From Saprospiraceae bacterium (GTDB lineage Bacteria; Bacteroidota; Bacteroidia; Chitinophagales; Saprospiraceae), in the NCBI GenBank assembly GCA_020631405.1, contig JAHDHH010000021.1, forward strand, positions 1 through 57,829: DNA of 57,829 nucleotides, read 5' to 3'. The position numbers were made by a program, and so were the translations under genes. The notes below the pieces were generated by a model. It was not told where the DNA came from. It did no database searches and saw only the letters and a program-made list of their open reading frames with translations. Positions 1-9,714 of this stretch are shown here, one piece after another (position 1 is the stretch's first letter; each line of letters begins with the position of its first letter).

Positions 1-218
1 AGCTTCAAATCATTATACTCTGTCTCGCCAAACAAACTGCTAAATACTTCTTGCCTTTGTTGTTGCTTATTTGTTTTTTGAAGGGTAATGATAAGTTTAA
101 CTAACCCAAGAATATCATTATTGACATTGAAGTAGGGTGAGGCCAAAAACTTCAAAAATCTGTTTTTTTTGGCAGCAGTTAATGCTAAAAGAATTGTTTC
201 TAATTTAGTGGTTTTCAA
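1..218 (-). CDS. Partial hypothetical helical protein, 5' end only
   Basis: An open frame on the minus strand runs from about 218 off the left edge (72 codons seen) and reads as real protein, with segments such as KLETILLALTAAKKNRFLKF and SPYFNVNNDILGLVKL. The pattern (a short leader, a helix, then SPYFN followed by a second helix and a late QEVFSSLFGETEYNDLK) resembles a family of uncharacterised helical proteins common in Saprospiria and Chitinophagia; this is recalled, not searched. No ATG lies between the upstream stop (near 256) and the coding sequence, so the most likely start is TTG at 216-218. An ATT at 238-240 is less likely. It is divergent from the T9SS gene at 408. Function unknown. 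Confidence 0.6.
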   Translation of the reverse strand, partial: MKTTKLETILLALTAAKKNRFLKFLASPYFNVNNDILGLVKLIITLQKTNKQQQRQEVFSSLFGETEYNDLK

Positions 219-358
219 AGACGTTAAAGAATTATTAATGTTGTTATAATATTATAATTAAGTATAATGCATAAAATATTGACTAGTATTTAGTTATGTA
301 TTGTGCTGCCTTGCAGTAATATATATCTAAAAAAATCACATATTAATTTTTATTTAAT

Positions 359-392
359 TTGACAAAAATACGGCTATTATTAGTTAGTTTTG
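359..392 (+). promoter_or_regulatory. Bacteroidota-type promoter for the dockerin/T9SS gene
   Basis: TTG at 359-361 and TAGTTTTG at 385-392 are separated by 23 nt. This fits the Bacteroidota housekeeping consensus (TTG, 17-23 nt, TAnnTTTG). Transcription would begin near 398, about 10 nt before the ATG at 408. That argues against the in-frame TTG at 390, which lies inside the -7 element, as translation start. Confidence 0.5.
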
Positions 393-407
393 TATCACTT
401 ACACGAA

Positions 408-2831
408 ATGAAAAAGACACTAGGAATATTAACCCTTATATTTTTGAGTTTCTTTGGCAACAGCCAGAGTAACCCTGCTTTTCATTCACAAGATATCAAA
501 GCTGGAAAGACTTACAAATTTGATTTGTATTCTTTAGCTCTTCCAACAAATGTTAATGACCCTAACTTAATTTGCGATTCTTTGAGTTTTGAGTCCAAAG
601 GAAATAATCTCTATGAGGTTACCCTTCAAGTTCAAAATGGGCAATTTGGAGATTTAGAACTTATTTTCGAATACTTCGCAATCGGTGACATCCCAGGAAT
701 TCCTTATCCATTTTATTCAACCTATCAATTTAGAACATATCCTTCAGAAATACTTACAGAGGATGATGTTATTGTATTAGGTAGTGGTGTTGGTCAGGTT
801 TATCCTCTGTTTAATGATGAATCATCCGATGGAACATTATCATTAAGTCATATTGCTTATACTGTAAATTGTACTGCAGAGATTAGAGATTCTATCAGTA
901 TAGAAGTTGAAATTGATGATTTGACCAAGGAGGCTTATATAGTTTACCAAACTATTGACTCTCTCAATACTGTAAATGAAGGTAAGATTGTACTCATATC
1001 AAATAGTATCGAGAGTAGTTATAATCTGTCTTTGCACAATAAGCAAAGCAAAGATATTTTCTTGACAAGTGGATTTAGTTTAGTGGATAGTCCTTCTCAA
1101 GGAAGTATTAGTGAAGTTGTGCCAAACTGTTGGAGATATATTCCGAATATCAGTTTTGCTGGACAGGATTCCATAATATTTTCCAATGGGCAAGAGGATC
1201 TAATATATTATGCCTCTGTGTATGATAAGAGTCTAAACGTGCAGTTTGTAAGAGATGATGAGACTCATGTTGCTCCAGGAGGCAGTGTCGTATTCAATGT
1301 CTTAGAAAATGACTTGCTCAACTTTCTACCGGTAATTGATTATAGTCCAGAACTAACTTACTTAGGTAGTGGAGAGTTTCAATATGACGCTAATGATCCT
1401 AACTTTTCAGGAGACTTGCAATTGTTTTATAAAGTGTTCAATGGGTTTATATTTGTTACTGGAAATATAGTAATCCATGTTGACCACTTTTCTCCAAATA
1501 GTGCCAACATCGAATACTCATTCTCAAATCTATCAAATAGGGAATTAGTCATCCAACACATCAGTCCGATGACTGAATATAGCATAACACTTTTAACCCC
1601 TCCATTGGAAGGTACAGTTACTATTATTGATGACTTCTATATTGGAGAGTGCGATAGTACTGCTGTCCTCAATTCTGTGTTGTATCAACCTAATGGCTTC
1701 GTTGGTAGTGATCTATTTGAAGTTGAATATTGCACAACTGCGGACTTTTGCGAAATAGTTAAGATAGAGGTAATTAATAATGAGTCAAACTTAGATGACT
1801 GCGCTTGCCTTGATGATTGTATTTGGGAGGGAGATGTGAATGAAGATGGGATAGTGAGTAGCCTTGATATATTAGAATTAGCGTATAACATTGGAGAGTA
1901 TGGGCAGTCAAGAGAGTCTGATTCGTTATGGATAGCACACAATACTAATCATTGGAATTATAATCAATACGGTAGTGATCGTGATTTGAGCAAGAGTGAT
2001 GTTAATGGTGATGGTTTCATTGATTCCGATGATTTTTCTAGATTGTATGACAACTATGGCAAGATTCATAACTTACTTCCTCAACAGGCATTTAATATCT
2101 TAACAACACCAGTAAACTTGGTTCCTAGTGCATCTGAAGTGGATAGTGGAGATATGATAGTGTTTTATATTTCAGTTGGAGATACTCAGAATCCTATATT
2201 TGACTTTTCTGGTCTCAGTTTCAATTTTGCAATTGATCCTGGATTGATTGATAGCTCTTCATTATATGTCAACTTTTATGATAACGGATGGGCAGGTTAT
2301 GCTCACCCTTCTTTGGGATATTACAACCAAGCCTCAGAAGGTAATATTGACCTCGTATTTTCTAATATTGGTGGAGGAGGTAATTCGGGGCAAGGTATCA
2401 TAGCAGAACTAGGATTTATTGTGGAAGATGATGTAGATGGACTGAGACTTGGAGATAATTATTACGATATCCCAGTGACATTTAGAAATGGAGTGTTGCT
2501 CAATAGTTTTGGCGAGAAATTTAGTCTCCCGGAGTCAACAGGGTACACTAGGCTTAATATTGACGAATCGAATGACGAGGATATTTATGCAGATACTAAT
2601 GCTATTTCAATTGGGCCTAATCCAGTTAGTAATACATTGTCAATAAAATCGTCTATTGAGGCTATAATTGATATAAGGGTTGTTGATGTCAATGGTAGGT
2701 TATTAATTTCCACGCCGGCGCTTAATACTCATGTCCATCAATTAGATTTCTCTTCTCTTCAAACTGGGACTTATTTCGTCGAAATCGTAACAGAAACAAC
2801 CCAGACTACTAAGAAAATTGTAAGACTTTAA
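408..2831 (+). CDS. Secreted dockerin-like / cohesin-like protein with T9SS type A sorting domain
   Basis: 807 residues. The ATG at 408 gives a clean signal peptide (MKKTLGILTLIFLSFFGNSQ). An 18-nt longer version starting at TTG 390 would put charged residues in front of it and overlaps the promoter. Residues 25-470 form all-beta, Ig- or cadherin-like segments. Residues about 474-545 hold two calcium-loop motifs of dockerin type, DVNEDGIVSSLDIL and DVNGDGFIDSDDF. They are followed by a segment resembling a cohesin fold (about 560-700; ASEVDSGDMIVFYISVG, then a beta-rich stretch). The last 80 residues, with IGPNPVSNTLSIKS and a final KKIVRL, are a type A T9SS sorting domain, so the protein should be exported by T9SS and anchored or released at the surface. 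No catalytic domain is recognisable. It stands alone, with 287 nt of gene-free DNA downstream. Confidence 0.85.
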   Translation: MKKTLGILTLIFLSFFGNSQSNPAFHSQDIKAGKTYKFDLYSLALPTNVNDPNLICDSLSFESKGNNLYEVTLQVQNGQFGDLELIFEYFAIGDIPGIPYPFYSTYQFRTYPSEILTEDDVIVLGSGVGQVYPLFNDESSDGTLSLSHIAYTVNCTAEIRDSISIEVEIDDLTKEAYIVYQTIDSLNTVNEGKIVLISNSIESSYNLSLHNKQSKDIFLTSGFSLVDSPSQGSISEVVPNCWRYIPNISFAGQDSIIFSNGQEDLIYYASVYDKSLNVQFVRDDETHVAPGGSVVFNVLENDLLNFLPVIDYSPELTYLGSGEFQYDANDPNFSGDLQLFYKVFNGFIFVTGNIVIHVDHFSPNSANIEYSFSNLSNRELVIQHISPMTEYSITLLTPPLEGTVTIIDDFYIGECDSTAVLNSVLYQPNGFVGSDLFEVEYCTTADFCEIVKIEVINNESNLDDCACLDDCIWEGDVNEDGIVSSLDILELAYNIGEYGQSRESDSLWIAHNTNHWNYNQYGSDRDLSKSDVNGDGFIDSDDFSRLYDNYGKIHNLLPQQAFNILTTPVNLVPSASEVDSGDMIVFYISVGDTQNPIFDFSGLSFNFAIDPGLIDSSSLYVNFYDNGWAGYAHPSLGYYNQASEGNIDLVFSNIGGGGNSGQGIIAELGFIVEDDVDGLRLGDNYYDIPVTFRNGVLLNSFGEKFSLPESTGYTRLNIDESNDEDIYADTNAISIGPNPVSNTLSIKSSIEAIIDIRVVDVNGRLLISTPALNTHVHQLDFSSLQTGTYFVEIVTETTQTTKKIVRL

Positions 2832-3118
2832 TTGCAATTGTTATTATTGTAAGAATCGCTAAAGTCAGCGTTTATACTCCATGTTGTCATTGAGTAAATT
2901 CTTACTTATCTACAGGCTGCCAGCTATTCCTGAATAAACTTTTCAGTTACTTATTGTTCAAAGTACCACTGATGCACCTATTTGTTAGAATGTTGATAGA
3001 TGAACATTAGACATTTCGAGCATTGACCAAAACATTAGTTGGGGAAAGGCATAACTTTGGAGTTTGACAAATAGCTTGAATCCATAATATGACATTTCAC
3101 CTAACTATCGATTAAAAG
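2832..3118. other. Gene-free spacer between convergent genes
   Basis: I see no plausible coding frame in this 287-nt AT-rich stretch. It separates the plus-strand T9SS gene from the minus-strand SRPBCC gene. The only structure noted is an 8-bp inverted pair, GTAAGAAT at 2849-2856 and ATTCTTAC at 2898-2905, with a 41-nt loop. That is too weak to call a terminator. Confidence 0.4.
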
Positions 3119-3703
3119 TTAGTTGATAATTGTAGTGTCTGACTCAGTGTTCTGGTTTGGAAAGTAGTTTGTTGTATTTGAATTAATGACAGTTTTTAGG
3201 TTTTCGAAATTTTCAACCTCTTGGGCTTGAAAAGAACCACTGGTCAATTCCATCAATGCAAACATAGATTTCATAATTATACCTTTACCGCTTCCCACTG
3301 ATGTGGTAGATATAGTTGTTTTCTCATCCTTTTCAGAGAACGCAGTCTTTTGGTCAAAAGTCATAATATCACTATCAAAACTTAGTGTAACGTGATCAGT
3401 CTCTTTTATACTTTTTAAGGTTTCAATCATTACAAAGTCAGCTTGATCTGGACTTGGCTTTACTACGACCTTGTAAGTACTTCCCACCTTCCCTTGTTCT
3501 CCGCTTATTAAGTCGATGCTCTTAAATCCTTTGAGCCACAACTTGAACTTTGATTCGTCCTGATGTACGGCCCAAGCCTCTTCGATAGGTTTGTCAACGG
3601 TAATAGTGTGTCCATAACTTACTTGAGGCATGAACAGACCAAGAGCTAAAAAGCCTATCAGGAGTATCACGATAGTAATCAGTATATATTTTAGTACTTT
3701 CAT
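3119..3703 (-). CDS. SRPBCC (START/polyketide-cyclase-like) family protein with N-terminal membrane anchor
   Basis: 194 residues. Residues 1-28 form one hydrophobic segment (LKYILITIVILLIGFLALGL) that probably anchors the protein in the inner membrane. The rest reads as an SRPBCC hydrophobic-pocket fold: an opening beta strand HTITVDKPIEEAWAVHQDE, a mid-domain TYKVVVKPS, and a long C-terminal helix ending in ENFENLKTVIN. Proteins of this superfamily bind small hydrophobic ligands; no ligand can be inferred here. It lies 33 nt downstream of the M43 protease on the same strand, so the two may share a transcript. About 20 polar residues at the C-terminus look like a disordered tail. Family call fairly sure, function unknown. 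Confidence 0.75.
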   Translation of the reverse strand: MKVLKYILITIVILLIGFLALGLFMPQVSYGHTITVDKPIEEAWAVHQDESKFKLWLKGFKSIDLISGEQGKVGSTYKVVVKPSPDQADFVMIETLKSIKETDHVTLSFDSDIMTFDQKTAFSEKDEKTTISTTSVGSGKGIIMKSMFALMELTSGSFQAQEVENFENLKTVINSNTTNYFPNQNTESDTTIIN

Positions 3704-3736
3704 CTAGTTAAGTTTTAGATTTCAGACTTACGATGC

Positions 3737-6700
3737 TTAATCGATTTTGACAATTTTGTGATAAGAGATTATATTTTCGCTTGCTATGCTTAGAATGTAT
3801 ACACCAGCAGCATAGTCTACCATATTGATCGTATAGTCATAGTAAAAGGATCCAAAGTCTTCGGTAATAGATTCTATATATCTACCCTCAGCATCAAATG
3901 TTGTAAAAGTTATAATTTGTTCACTAGAACTACCAAATGAGATTGTAAGTATATCTGTTACAGGGTTAGGGTAGATACCTTCGTCTATAGTTACTCCTTC
4001 TGGTTCACCTATGACAACCTTGTCTGAAGAAATCTCAAATATAAATTCACTAATACAAGCATTGTCATCTTGTATGAATAGTGTATACATTCCACCTTCT
4101 AGCTCTGAGAATAGTGACTCAAATTGAAAGTTTATCCCATCTATAGAATAGGAGTAGGGTGCTGTTCCACCTAAAGCTTCAACATTTATAATGCCTAGTG
4201 TATTGATATCTATTGGCTGGATACTAACCGAAGAAGTGTCAATAATTGTTGGGGATGAAATAACAAACGTGCTTTCAAGCATACATCCATTCTCATCTTC
4301 AGCAAGAAGGGTATACTCGGTAGGCTCTAAGTCTCCAAATATACCAACAGGATTATTGTTTCCTTCAATGGAATACTCTATGGCACCTGTACCACCCGTG
4401 ACATTCATTGTAACCGAGCCATCAGACGAGTCATAGCAAGTAGTTGATTCTGTAGCAAAAGATTCTATTGCCATAGCCTCAGGATTTGAAAGCGTGAGAC
4501 TTTCTATGATGCTACAATCATTTGAATCAGTAATTATATAAGTATAATCCCCAGCCTCGAGATTTTCAAAAATTCCATTATCATTTTGTATGTCATCAAT
4601 CATAAAAGAATACTGTCCATTCCCACCAAGTGCTCCTAAATTAATTACCCCGTTAGAATCACCAGCACAAAGAGGATTACTGACAACTACGTCAGCTGAA
4701 GTTAAAGCTTCAGGTTCATTCAATTGGATTGATAATGTTTGATCACATCCATTCTGATCTTCTATTACAATATTATATACACCAGCACTCAAGCTGTTGA
4801 ATGTTCCAGTTTGGTTTGTCTCGTCTTCAATGGTATAAGTGTATTCTCCGGTTCCTCCAATCGCAGTTATTTCAATTTCTCCGTCATTACCACCAAAGCA
4901 TCTTGGGTCATTGGATGCCTGGGAATTAACTTGTATTGGTTGTGTATCCTCAATAGTAAAGAATTGACTTGTTGTGCAACCATTGCTATCTTCTACATCC
5001 ACTTCATAGTCACCAGCACTTAAGTTAGTAAACTGTCCAGATGAGTTAGTCTCCGAATTCAAAGTAAATGTATACGGTGCAAGCCCATTTGAGGCGGAAA
5101 CAATGAGTTCTGCATCATTGCCACCATTGCAACCTGGTGCAATCGAATTGACTTCTTCTAAGATAATCTCGGGACCCTCATCAACGATTATTGTCTCAAT
5201 AATAGAGCAATTGTTCTGATCTGTAATTGTCAAGTCGTATGTGCCACTTGAGAGATTCATAATTGTAGACTCCATACTTGTTTGATCATTGATAGCATAT
5301 GTATACTGCCCAGTTCCTCCTTCAACACTCAAGGAAACAGAGCCATCACTTCCATTTAAGCATAGTGGACTAACACTTTCAGATTCGTTAAGTATTAATT
5401 GATTTGGTTGAGAGATGCTTACCATAGTAGTAGCAGTGCAGCCATTCATGTCAGTAACGATAACCTCTGTATTGCCAGATTCAAGTCCATCAAACATACC
5501 AGAAGTATTTTCAAGCCCATTGGCTGTGTAAGAGTAATTACCGCTGCCACCTTCGGCTTCAACAATCACCATTCCATCATTTGACATAAAGCAAGTAGCA
5601 TTTGTACTCATGGCGATAGATAAGTTCAAAGTTATAGCAGCATCAATTGTTATTGTAGCACTATCATTACAACCTTCTTCATCAGTTACTTCAATAGTGT
5701 ATTGACCTGGGGCAAGGTTTTCTTGATTTTGATTATTGATTACTTCTCCATTTAGAAAGTAAGTCAAATCACCAGTTCCTCCATCGGTGTAAAATTGGAT
5801 AGCACCATCACCTAATCCTACACAACTCTCATTTGCAACTTGGTCAATGTTTAAAGCTATATCAGCAAATTGATCTACTGTAACATTAAAGATGTTACTA
5901 CAACTTGATTCATCTGTAACAATAACATCGTAAGCTCCCGAAGCTAGTTGATTGAATTCTCCACTTTGATTTTGTTCAGATCCAAGAGTATAGGTTAATT
6001 GCCCATTACCTCCAGACGCAGATATCATAATAGAACCAGTAGCTTCGGAGCAACTTGAATTAGAGCTTTCTGACATTTCAAGTGTAATGTCACTTGGTTC
6101 TGAGATTGTTACCATTCTAGAATCATTACAACCATTGTCATCAATCACTTCAATCATATACTGACCGGCAGATAAAGCTTGAAGACTGGAGAGGTCACTC
6201 ATATCACCATTTACAAGTAGATCGACGTTGCCAGTACCACCAACTATCATTATTGAGATTGCACCAGAATTGTCACCATTACATAAGACATCTTGAGTTT
6301 CTACTAATTGCAATGTAAGTATTTCAGGTTGTATGATTTCGAAAGGCTTGGATACAGTACAACCTTCATTATCTCTGATATAGCCAGAGTAATTTCCAGC
6401 GCTGAGATCTTCGAATGTACTATTATCTACAAAATTGACACCATCAATACTATACTGTAAAGGTGAGGTAGTTCCATTAGCATTTATGGTTATCGAACCA
6501 TCACTAGCGGCATTGCAAGAAACATTGTTTATCTCTGAAAATTCGATTTCGATTGTTTCCGTACTATTTACTATTACATCGAGGCTTGCACTGCAACCCT
6601 CAGCATCCATTGATTGAACAGTATATGTACCTTCAGCTAAGTCAGTAAATACGCCTGTCGTATTACTCATTTCATTAATCATATAAGTAGATGAGCCTTG

Positions 6701-8941
6701 CTCATTAAGATGCTGAACAGAAATAGCTCCATTATCTTCTCCACTACAATCCACATCCATCACATTGATAACAGATATTGAATTTTCAACAGGGTTCTCT
6801 ATGATAAATGACGAAATATCACTACAACCATTTTGGTCAATCACAGAAACAAGGAATTCCCCCGCATAAAGATCATTAATGATGCCAGTGCTATATTGAA
6901 TATCGTTAAGTTCATAAGTGTAGTTGCTATTTCCACCTTGTGCATCAAGTATTAGAGTCGCAGTGCTTTCTCCATAACATGTTGGTGGTATGATGTCTTG
7001 GCTGGAGAGCACTAAAGGCTCTGGCTGTGATAGAAAATATTCTTCTGAGTCTTGGCACCCATTTGCATCTTCTGCCATGATTACATATGTGTCAGAGACA
7101 AGGTTGGAAAATTCTGTTCCCTGCGTAGTTACTCCATTGTACAACAAACTAGTACTTATACTACCTGTACCTCCTGAATAAGAGATGTCTAGATATCCGT
7201 CTCCAGAATCAAAGCAAGATAATGCATCAGCAGATGCAATTTCAACTACTAATTCTTCTGGATCAGAGAGTGTTATTGTACTTGATGTTGTACAGCCTTC
7301 TGTATCTTGAGCTTCTATTAAGAAGCTACCTTCAGTTAAATTAAAGAAAGTTGGATTTGACCCAAAATTTCCGCCATCAATTGCATAAGTGTATGTATTT
7401 CCATTTCCACCATTGGCTTCTATTTCTATTATTCCATCATTTCCTTGGTAACAAGATGGGTTTGTTTGTGTTATAATTGCCAAACTCATTTCCGGTGGGT
7501 TGTCAAAAAAGATTTCAGCGGTGACACTGCAGTTGCTTCCGTCAGTGATTGTTACCATGCTAAACCCAGTTTCCAAATTGCCAATAGTTGAATTGTTTGT
7601 TGGAGATTGATTTGGAACTTCAAAAGAGTAACCACTGCCTGATCCTCCTGTAGCAGTAATAAAGATCTCCCCATTTGTTCCGTCATGACAAGAGATTTCT
7701 GAGGTAATTGTAATAGCTGGGAATATTTCAGAAGGTTCATCAATACTCGTCTCGATATCTTCAATGTTTCCATCATCATCTTCTACTTCGATAGTGTAAG
7801 TTCCTCCAGATAAGTTTTGGAATAAGCCATTACTATTAGATTGCCCACTTGGGAATATAGTATATGTATAAGGCGTAGAGCCCCCATCTGCATCTACTTC
7901 TATCTGACCATCAAATGCATTAAAGCAACTAATATCCTCTGTATCAACTAGGGTTAAGGATAGCGGGTCTGCACCACTACCACAAGCAAAACCAGCTGCT
8001 GATTGTAGACTACTTCGAGATGTGCTTAGAATTAAATTCATATAATCAGCTTGATCCTGAGTAAATGCATTCATGCAGTTGTCGTTGACATAGTCCATAT
8101 AATTCATGAACATATCACCACCATTGCCACAGCTTGGGCTTGGGTGATTCGGGCATCCAAAATTGCTACCGCTTTGTGTAGGTGTATCTGCTATGTTGTC
8201 GTCATTGCCACAACCGCCGTTTCCCCAGACATGTCTTAAGCCAAGGTAATGACCAACCTCATGAGTTGTAGTCCTTCCAAGATTATATGGATTTAAGCTT
8301 GCGAAGCCAGGACCTCCAAAAGTTTCAGTAAGCACAACTACCCCATCCAACACTGCATTTGGTAGAGAACCTGTGCTAGGCAAGTATGCATAACCTAAAG
8401 CACTAATTGTTTGGGTAACCCAAATGTTCAAATAGGTATTTCTATCCCATCCAGTAGCTGACTTAATCGAACTTTCATTGTTGTCAAAATTCTGGTTTGT
8501 CGCATATCTAGTGATGCCATCAGTAGTAAGTCCATCGGGATCAACAGTTGCCAGGCAAAATTCAATTTCACTATCAGCTGCAGAAAATACGGCAGGTGTA
8601 TTGCTCGCATCTGAATTTAATCGTCTAAAATCTTCATTGAGCACATCGATTTGAGACATCACATGGTTAAATGAAAGGTTAGCCCCTGAGCCTACACTTT
8701 GTCCTGGAGGGTGTACTATGATAACATGCACTGGGATCGTAGTTGTAGACATTCTACTCACATTTTCATGAGCCTGAATAGGGTCATTTGAATACTTTTG
8801 ATATTCAATCTTCAGTTCTGGATTCGCTAAAAAATACTCATCCATTTTTTCATCACTTGAGCACCTGCTTGCAGATTGTGCATACATGCTGAATTGAAGA
8901 GTAACTAAGAGTCCTATGACAAAAAAGTAACTATAATTCAT
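3737..8941 (-). CDS. Secreted M43-type metalloprotease with about 17 SprB repeats and T9SS type A signal
   Basis: 1734 residues. A signal peptide (to about residue 22, ending YAQ) is followed by a pregnancy-associated-plasma-protein-A/cytophagalysin (M43) catalytic domain at about 70-320. The zinc motif HEVGHYLGLRH is at about 226 and a Met-turn (MNYMDY) at about 280. From about 330 to 1640 run roughly 75-residue units of SprB type. Each opens with a Cys followed by a D/N-G pair and a GG-x-G-x-Y-T-Y-x-I strand, and closes with L-x-x-G-x-Y-x-V/I-x-V-x-D-x-x-G-C. I count 16 clear units plus one that has lost its first Cys. The C-terminal 85 residues (GIYPNPVTDILTISFG, ending KIVKID) are a type A T9SS sorting domain. 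Probably a surface or secreted endoprotease whose repeats act as a stalk or adhesive; substrate unknown. Confidence 0.9.
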   Translation of the reverse strand: MNYSYFFVIGLLVTLQFSMYAQSASRCSSDEKMDEYFLANPELKIEYQKYSNDPIQAHENVSRMSTTTIPVHVIIVHPPGQSVGSGANLSFNHVMSQIDVLNEDFRRLNSDASNTPAVFSAADSEIEFCLATVDPDGLTTDGITRYATNQNFDNNESSIKSATGWDRNTYLNIWVTQTISALGYAYLPSTGSLPNAVLDGVVVLTETFGGPGFASLNPYNLGRTTTHEVGHYLGLRHVWGNGGCGNDDNIADTPTQSGSNFGCPNHPSPSCGNGGDMFMNYMDYVNDNCMNAFTQDQADYMNLILSTSRSSLQSAAGFACGSGADPLSLTLVDTEDISCFNAFDGQIEVDADGGSTPYTYTIFPSGQSNSNGLFQNLSGGTYTIEVEDDDGNIEDIETSIDEPSEIFPAITITSEISCHDGTNGEIFITATGGSGSGYSFEVPNQSPTNNSTIGNLETGFSMVTITDGSNCSVTAEIFFDNPPEMSLAIITQTNPSCYQGNDGIIEIEANGGNGNTYTYAIDGGNFGSNPTFFNLTEGSFLIEAQDTEGCTTSSTITLSDPEELVVEIASADALSCFDSGDGYLDISYSGGTGSISTSLLYNGVTTQGTEFSNLVSDTYVIMAEDANGCQDSEEYFLSQPEPLVLSSQDIIPPTCYGESTATLILDAQGGNSNYTYELNDIQYSTGIINDLYAGEFLVSVIDQNGCSDISSFIIENPVENSISVINVMDVDCSGEDNGAISVQHLNEQGSSTYMINEMSNTTGVFTDLAEGTYTVQSMDAEGCSASLDVIVNSTETIEIEFSEINNVSCNAASDGSITINANGTTSPLQYSIDGVNFVDNSTFEDLSAGNYSGYIRDNEGCTVSKPFEIIQPEILTLQLVETQDVLCNGDNSGAISIMIVGGTGNVDLLVNGDMSDLSSLQALSAGQYMIEVIDDNGCNDSRMVTISEPSDITLEMSESSNSSCSEATGSIMISASGGNGQLTYTLGSEQNQSGEFNQLASGAYDVIVTDESSCSNIFNVTVDQFADIALNIDQVANESCVGLGDGAIQFYTDGGTGDLTYFLNGEVINNQNQENLAPGQYTIEVTDEEGCNDSATITIDAAITLNLSIAMSTNATCFMSNDGMVIVEAEGGSGNYSYTANGLENTSGMFDGLESGNTEVIVTDMNGCTATTMVSISQPNQLILNESESVSPLCLNGSDGSVSLSVEGGTGQYTYAINDQTSMESTIMNLSSGTYDLTITDQNNCSIIETIIVDEGPEIILEEVNSIAPGCNGGNDAELIVSASNGLAPYTFTLNSETNSSGQFTNLSAGDYEVDVEDSNGCTTSQFFTIEDTQPIQVNSQASNDPRCFGGNDGEIEITAIGGTGEYTYTIEDETNQTGTFNSLSAGVYNIVIEDQNGCDQTLSIQLNEPEALTSADVVVSNPLCAGDSNGVINLGALGGNGQYSFMIDDIQNDNGIFENLEAGDYTYIITDSNDCSIIESLTLSNPEAMAIESFATESTTCYDSSDGSVTMNVTGGTGAIEYSIEGNNNPVGIFGDLEPTEYTLLAEDENGCMLESTFVISSPTIIDTSSVSIQPIDINTLGIINVEALGGTAPYSYSIDGINFQFESLFSELEGGMYTLFIQDDNACISEFIFEISSDKVVIGEPEGVTIDEGIYPNPVTDILTISFGSSSEQIITFTTFDAEGRYIESITEDFGSFYYDYTINMVDYAAGVYILSIASENIISYHKIVKID
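4040..7960 (-). repeat. SprB-repeat array inside the M43 protease gene
   Basis: About 17 units of roughly 75 codons each, recognised at protein level by the spacing of Cys, GG and final G-C residues. DNA identity between units is low, so this is an old, diverged array and not a recent expansion. SprB repeats are named after the Flavobacterium gliding adhesin SprB. Confidence 0.75.
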
Positions 8942-9073
8942 TGGGGGTTTATTAATTCTAGAATTTGGCTTGTCTTTAGAGCAATGAAGATAAATAATAT
9001 TTTCTTAACTAATAATTTGATTGCTATGGTCGTTTATCTTCTGGAAATTAGACTTAATCATTAATACTTTATA

Positions 9074-9604
9074 ATGCAGTATATATCTTCTCTTATGTTT
9101 GTTCTCCTGCTTTCCAGTAGTATTGGGAGTGGATTACTAGCTCAATTTGATGCAGGTCCTAGGACGGTATTGACAAAAGCAGAAATAGATAAGCAATATC
9201 AAGAAAATATTAAGAAGGCAAGAATAGATGGAGTCTACATTCCAATAGATGAAGAAGATGCAATAAATGAAATTAAAGCGCTTTCACCAGAAGCTGGATT
9301 AGAAAGTTATCGAACTATACCAGATGAATATGAAGCAGCGAAAAAGATACATTTTGGGTTAGGAAGATGGATTAATGTTAATTGGTCATTTACTTCTGGG
9401 AGTCGAATGTCACATTATTTGAAAGAAAAGGGTATTGTCCATCCAGATGATATGGTCACATACTTGCTTGTAGTGCTTCATCGAACGTTGAATGGCGAAC
9501 CTGAAATTTATGATGATGTCATTGAAAAATTGGCAAAAGAAAGAAAGGCAATAGCGAGGAGTCAGATAGATAAAGTGCTTTCAGAAGAAATAAAAAAGAA
9601 GTAA
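9074..9604 (+). CDS. Small secreted hypothetical protein (DUF6794-like)
   Basis: 176 residues with a signal peptide (FVLLLSSSIGSGLLA, then Q). The mature part has a charged helix-rich first half and a more conserved-looking second half, containing IHFGLGRWINVNWSF, a G-S-R-M-S-H-Y-L segment and GIVHPDDM followed by LLVVLHRTLNGEP. The order FGLG-W-N-W, then G-S-R-x-S, then HPDDM matches what I remember of the DUF6794 family in Bacteroidota; this is not verified. No catalytic motif or lipobox is visible. Its upstream gap (8942-9073) is shared divergently with the M43 protease gene. It is 110 nt ahead of topA but reads as its own unit. Confidence 0.65.
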   Translation: MQYISSLMFVLLLSSSIGSGLLAQFDAGPRTVLTKAEIDKQYQENIKKARIDGVYIPIDEEDAINEIKALSPEAGLESYRTIPDEYEAAKKIHFGLGRWINVNWSFTSGSRMSHYLKEKGIVHPDDMVTYLLVVLHRTLNGEPEIYDDVIEKLAKERKAIARSQIDKVLSEEIKKK

Positions 9605-9714
9605 CATATAAGGCATAATTACAATATTTTGTAATCTTGCATACTGTATAGACAGGAACTATGGCTTGTAAGATGGCTATTGTGTATTATAAATACGAAA
9701 AGTAACACCCACCC

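Noticed and set aside
2849..2905. Inverted pair GTAAGAAT / ATTCTTAC after the first T9SS gene
   Set aside because: A 41-nt loop and AT-rich arms without a T-run make a terminator or RNA gene unlikely.
3737..8941. Possible CRISPR-like or satellite array in the regularly spaced repeats
   Set aside because: The periodicity is protein-level (about 75 codons), units are diverged, and the reading frame is intact throughout; there is no short identical repeat with unique spacers.
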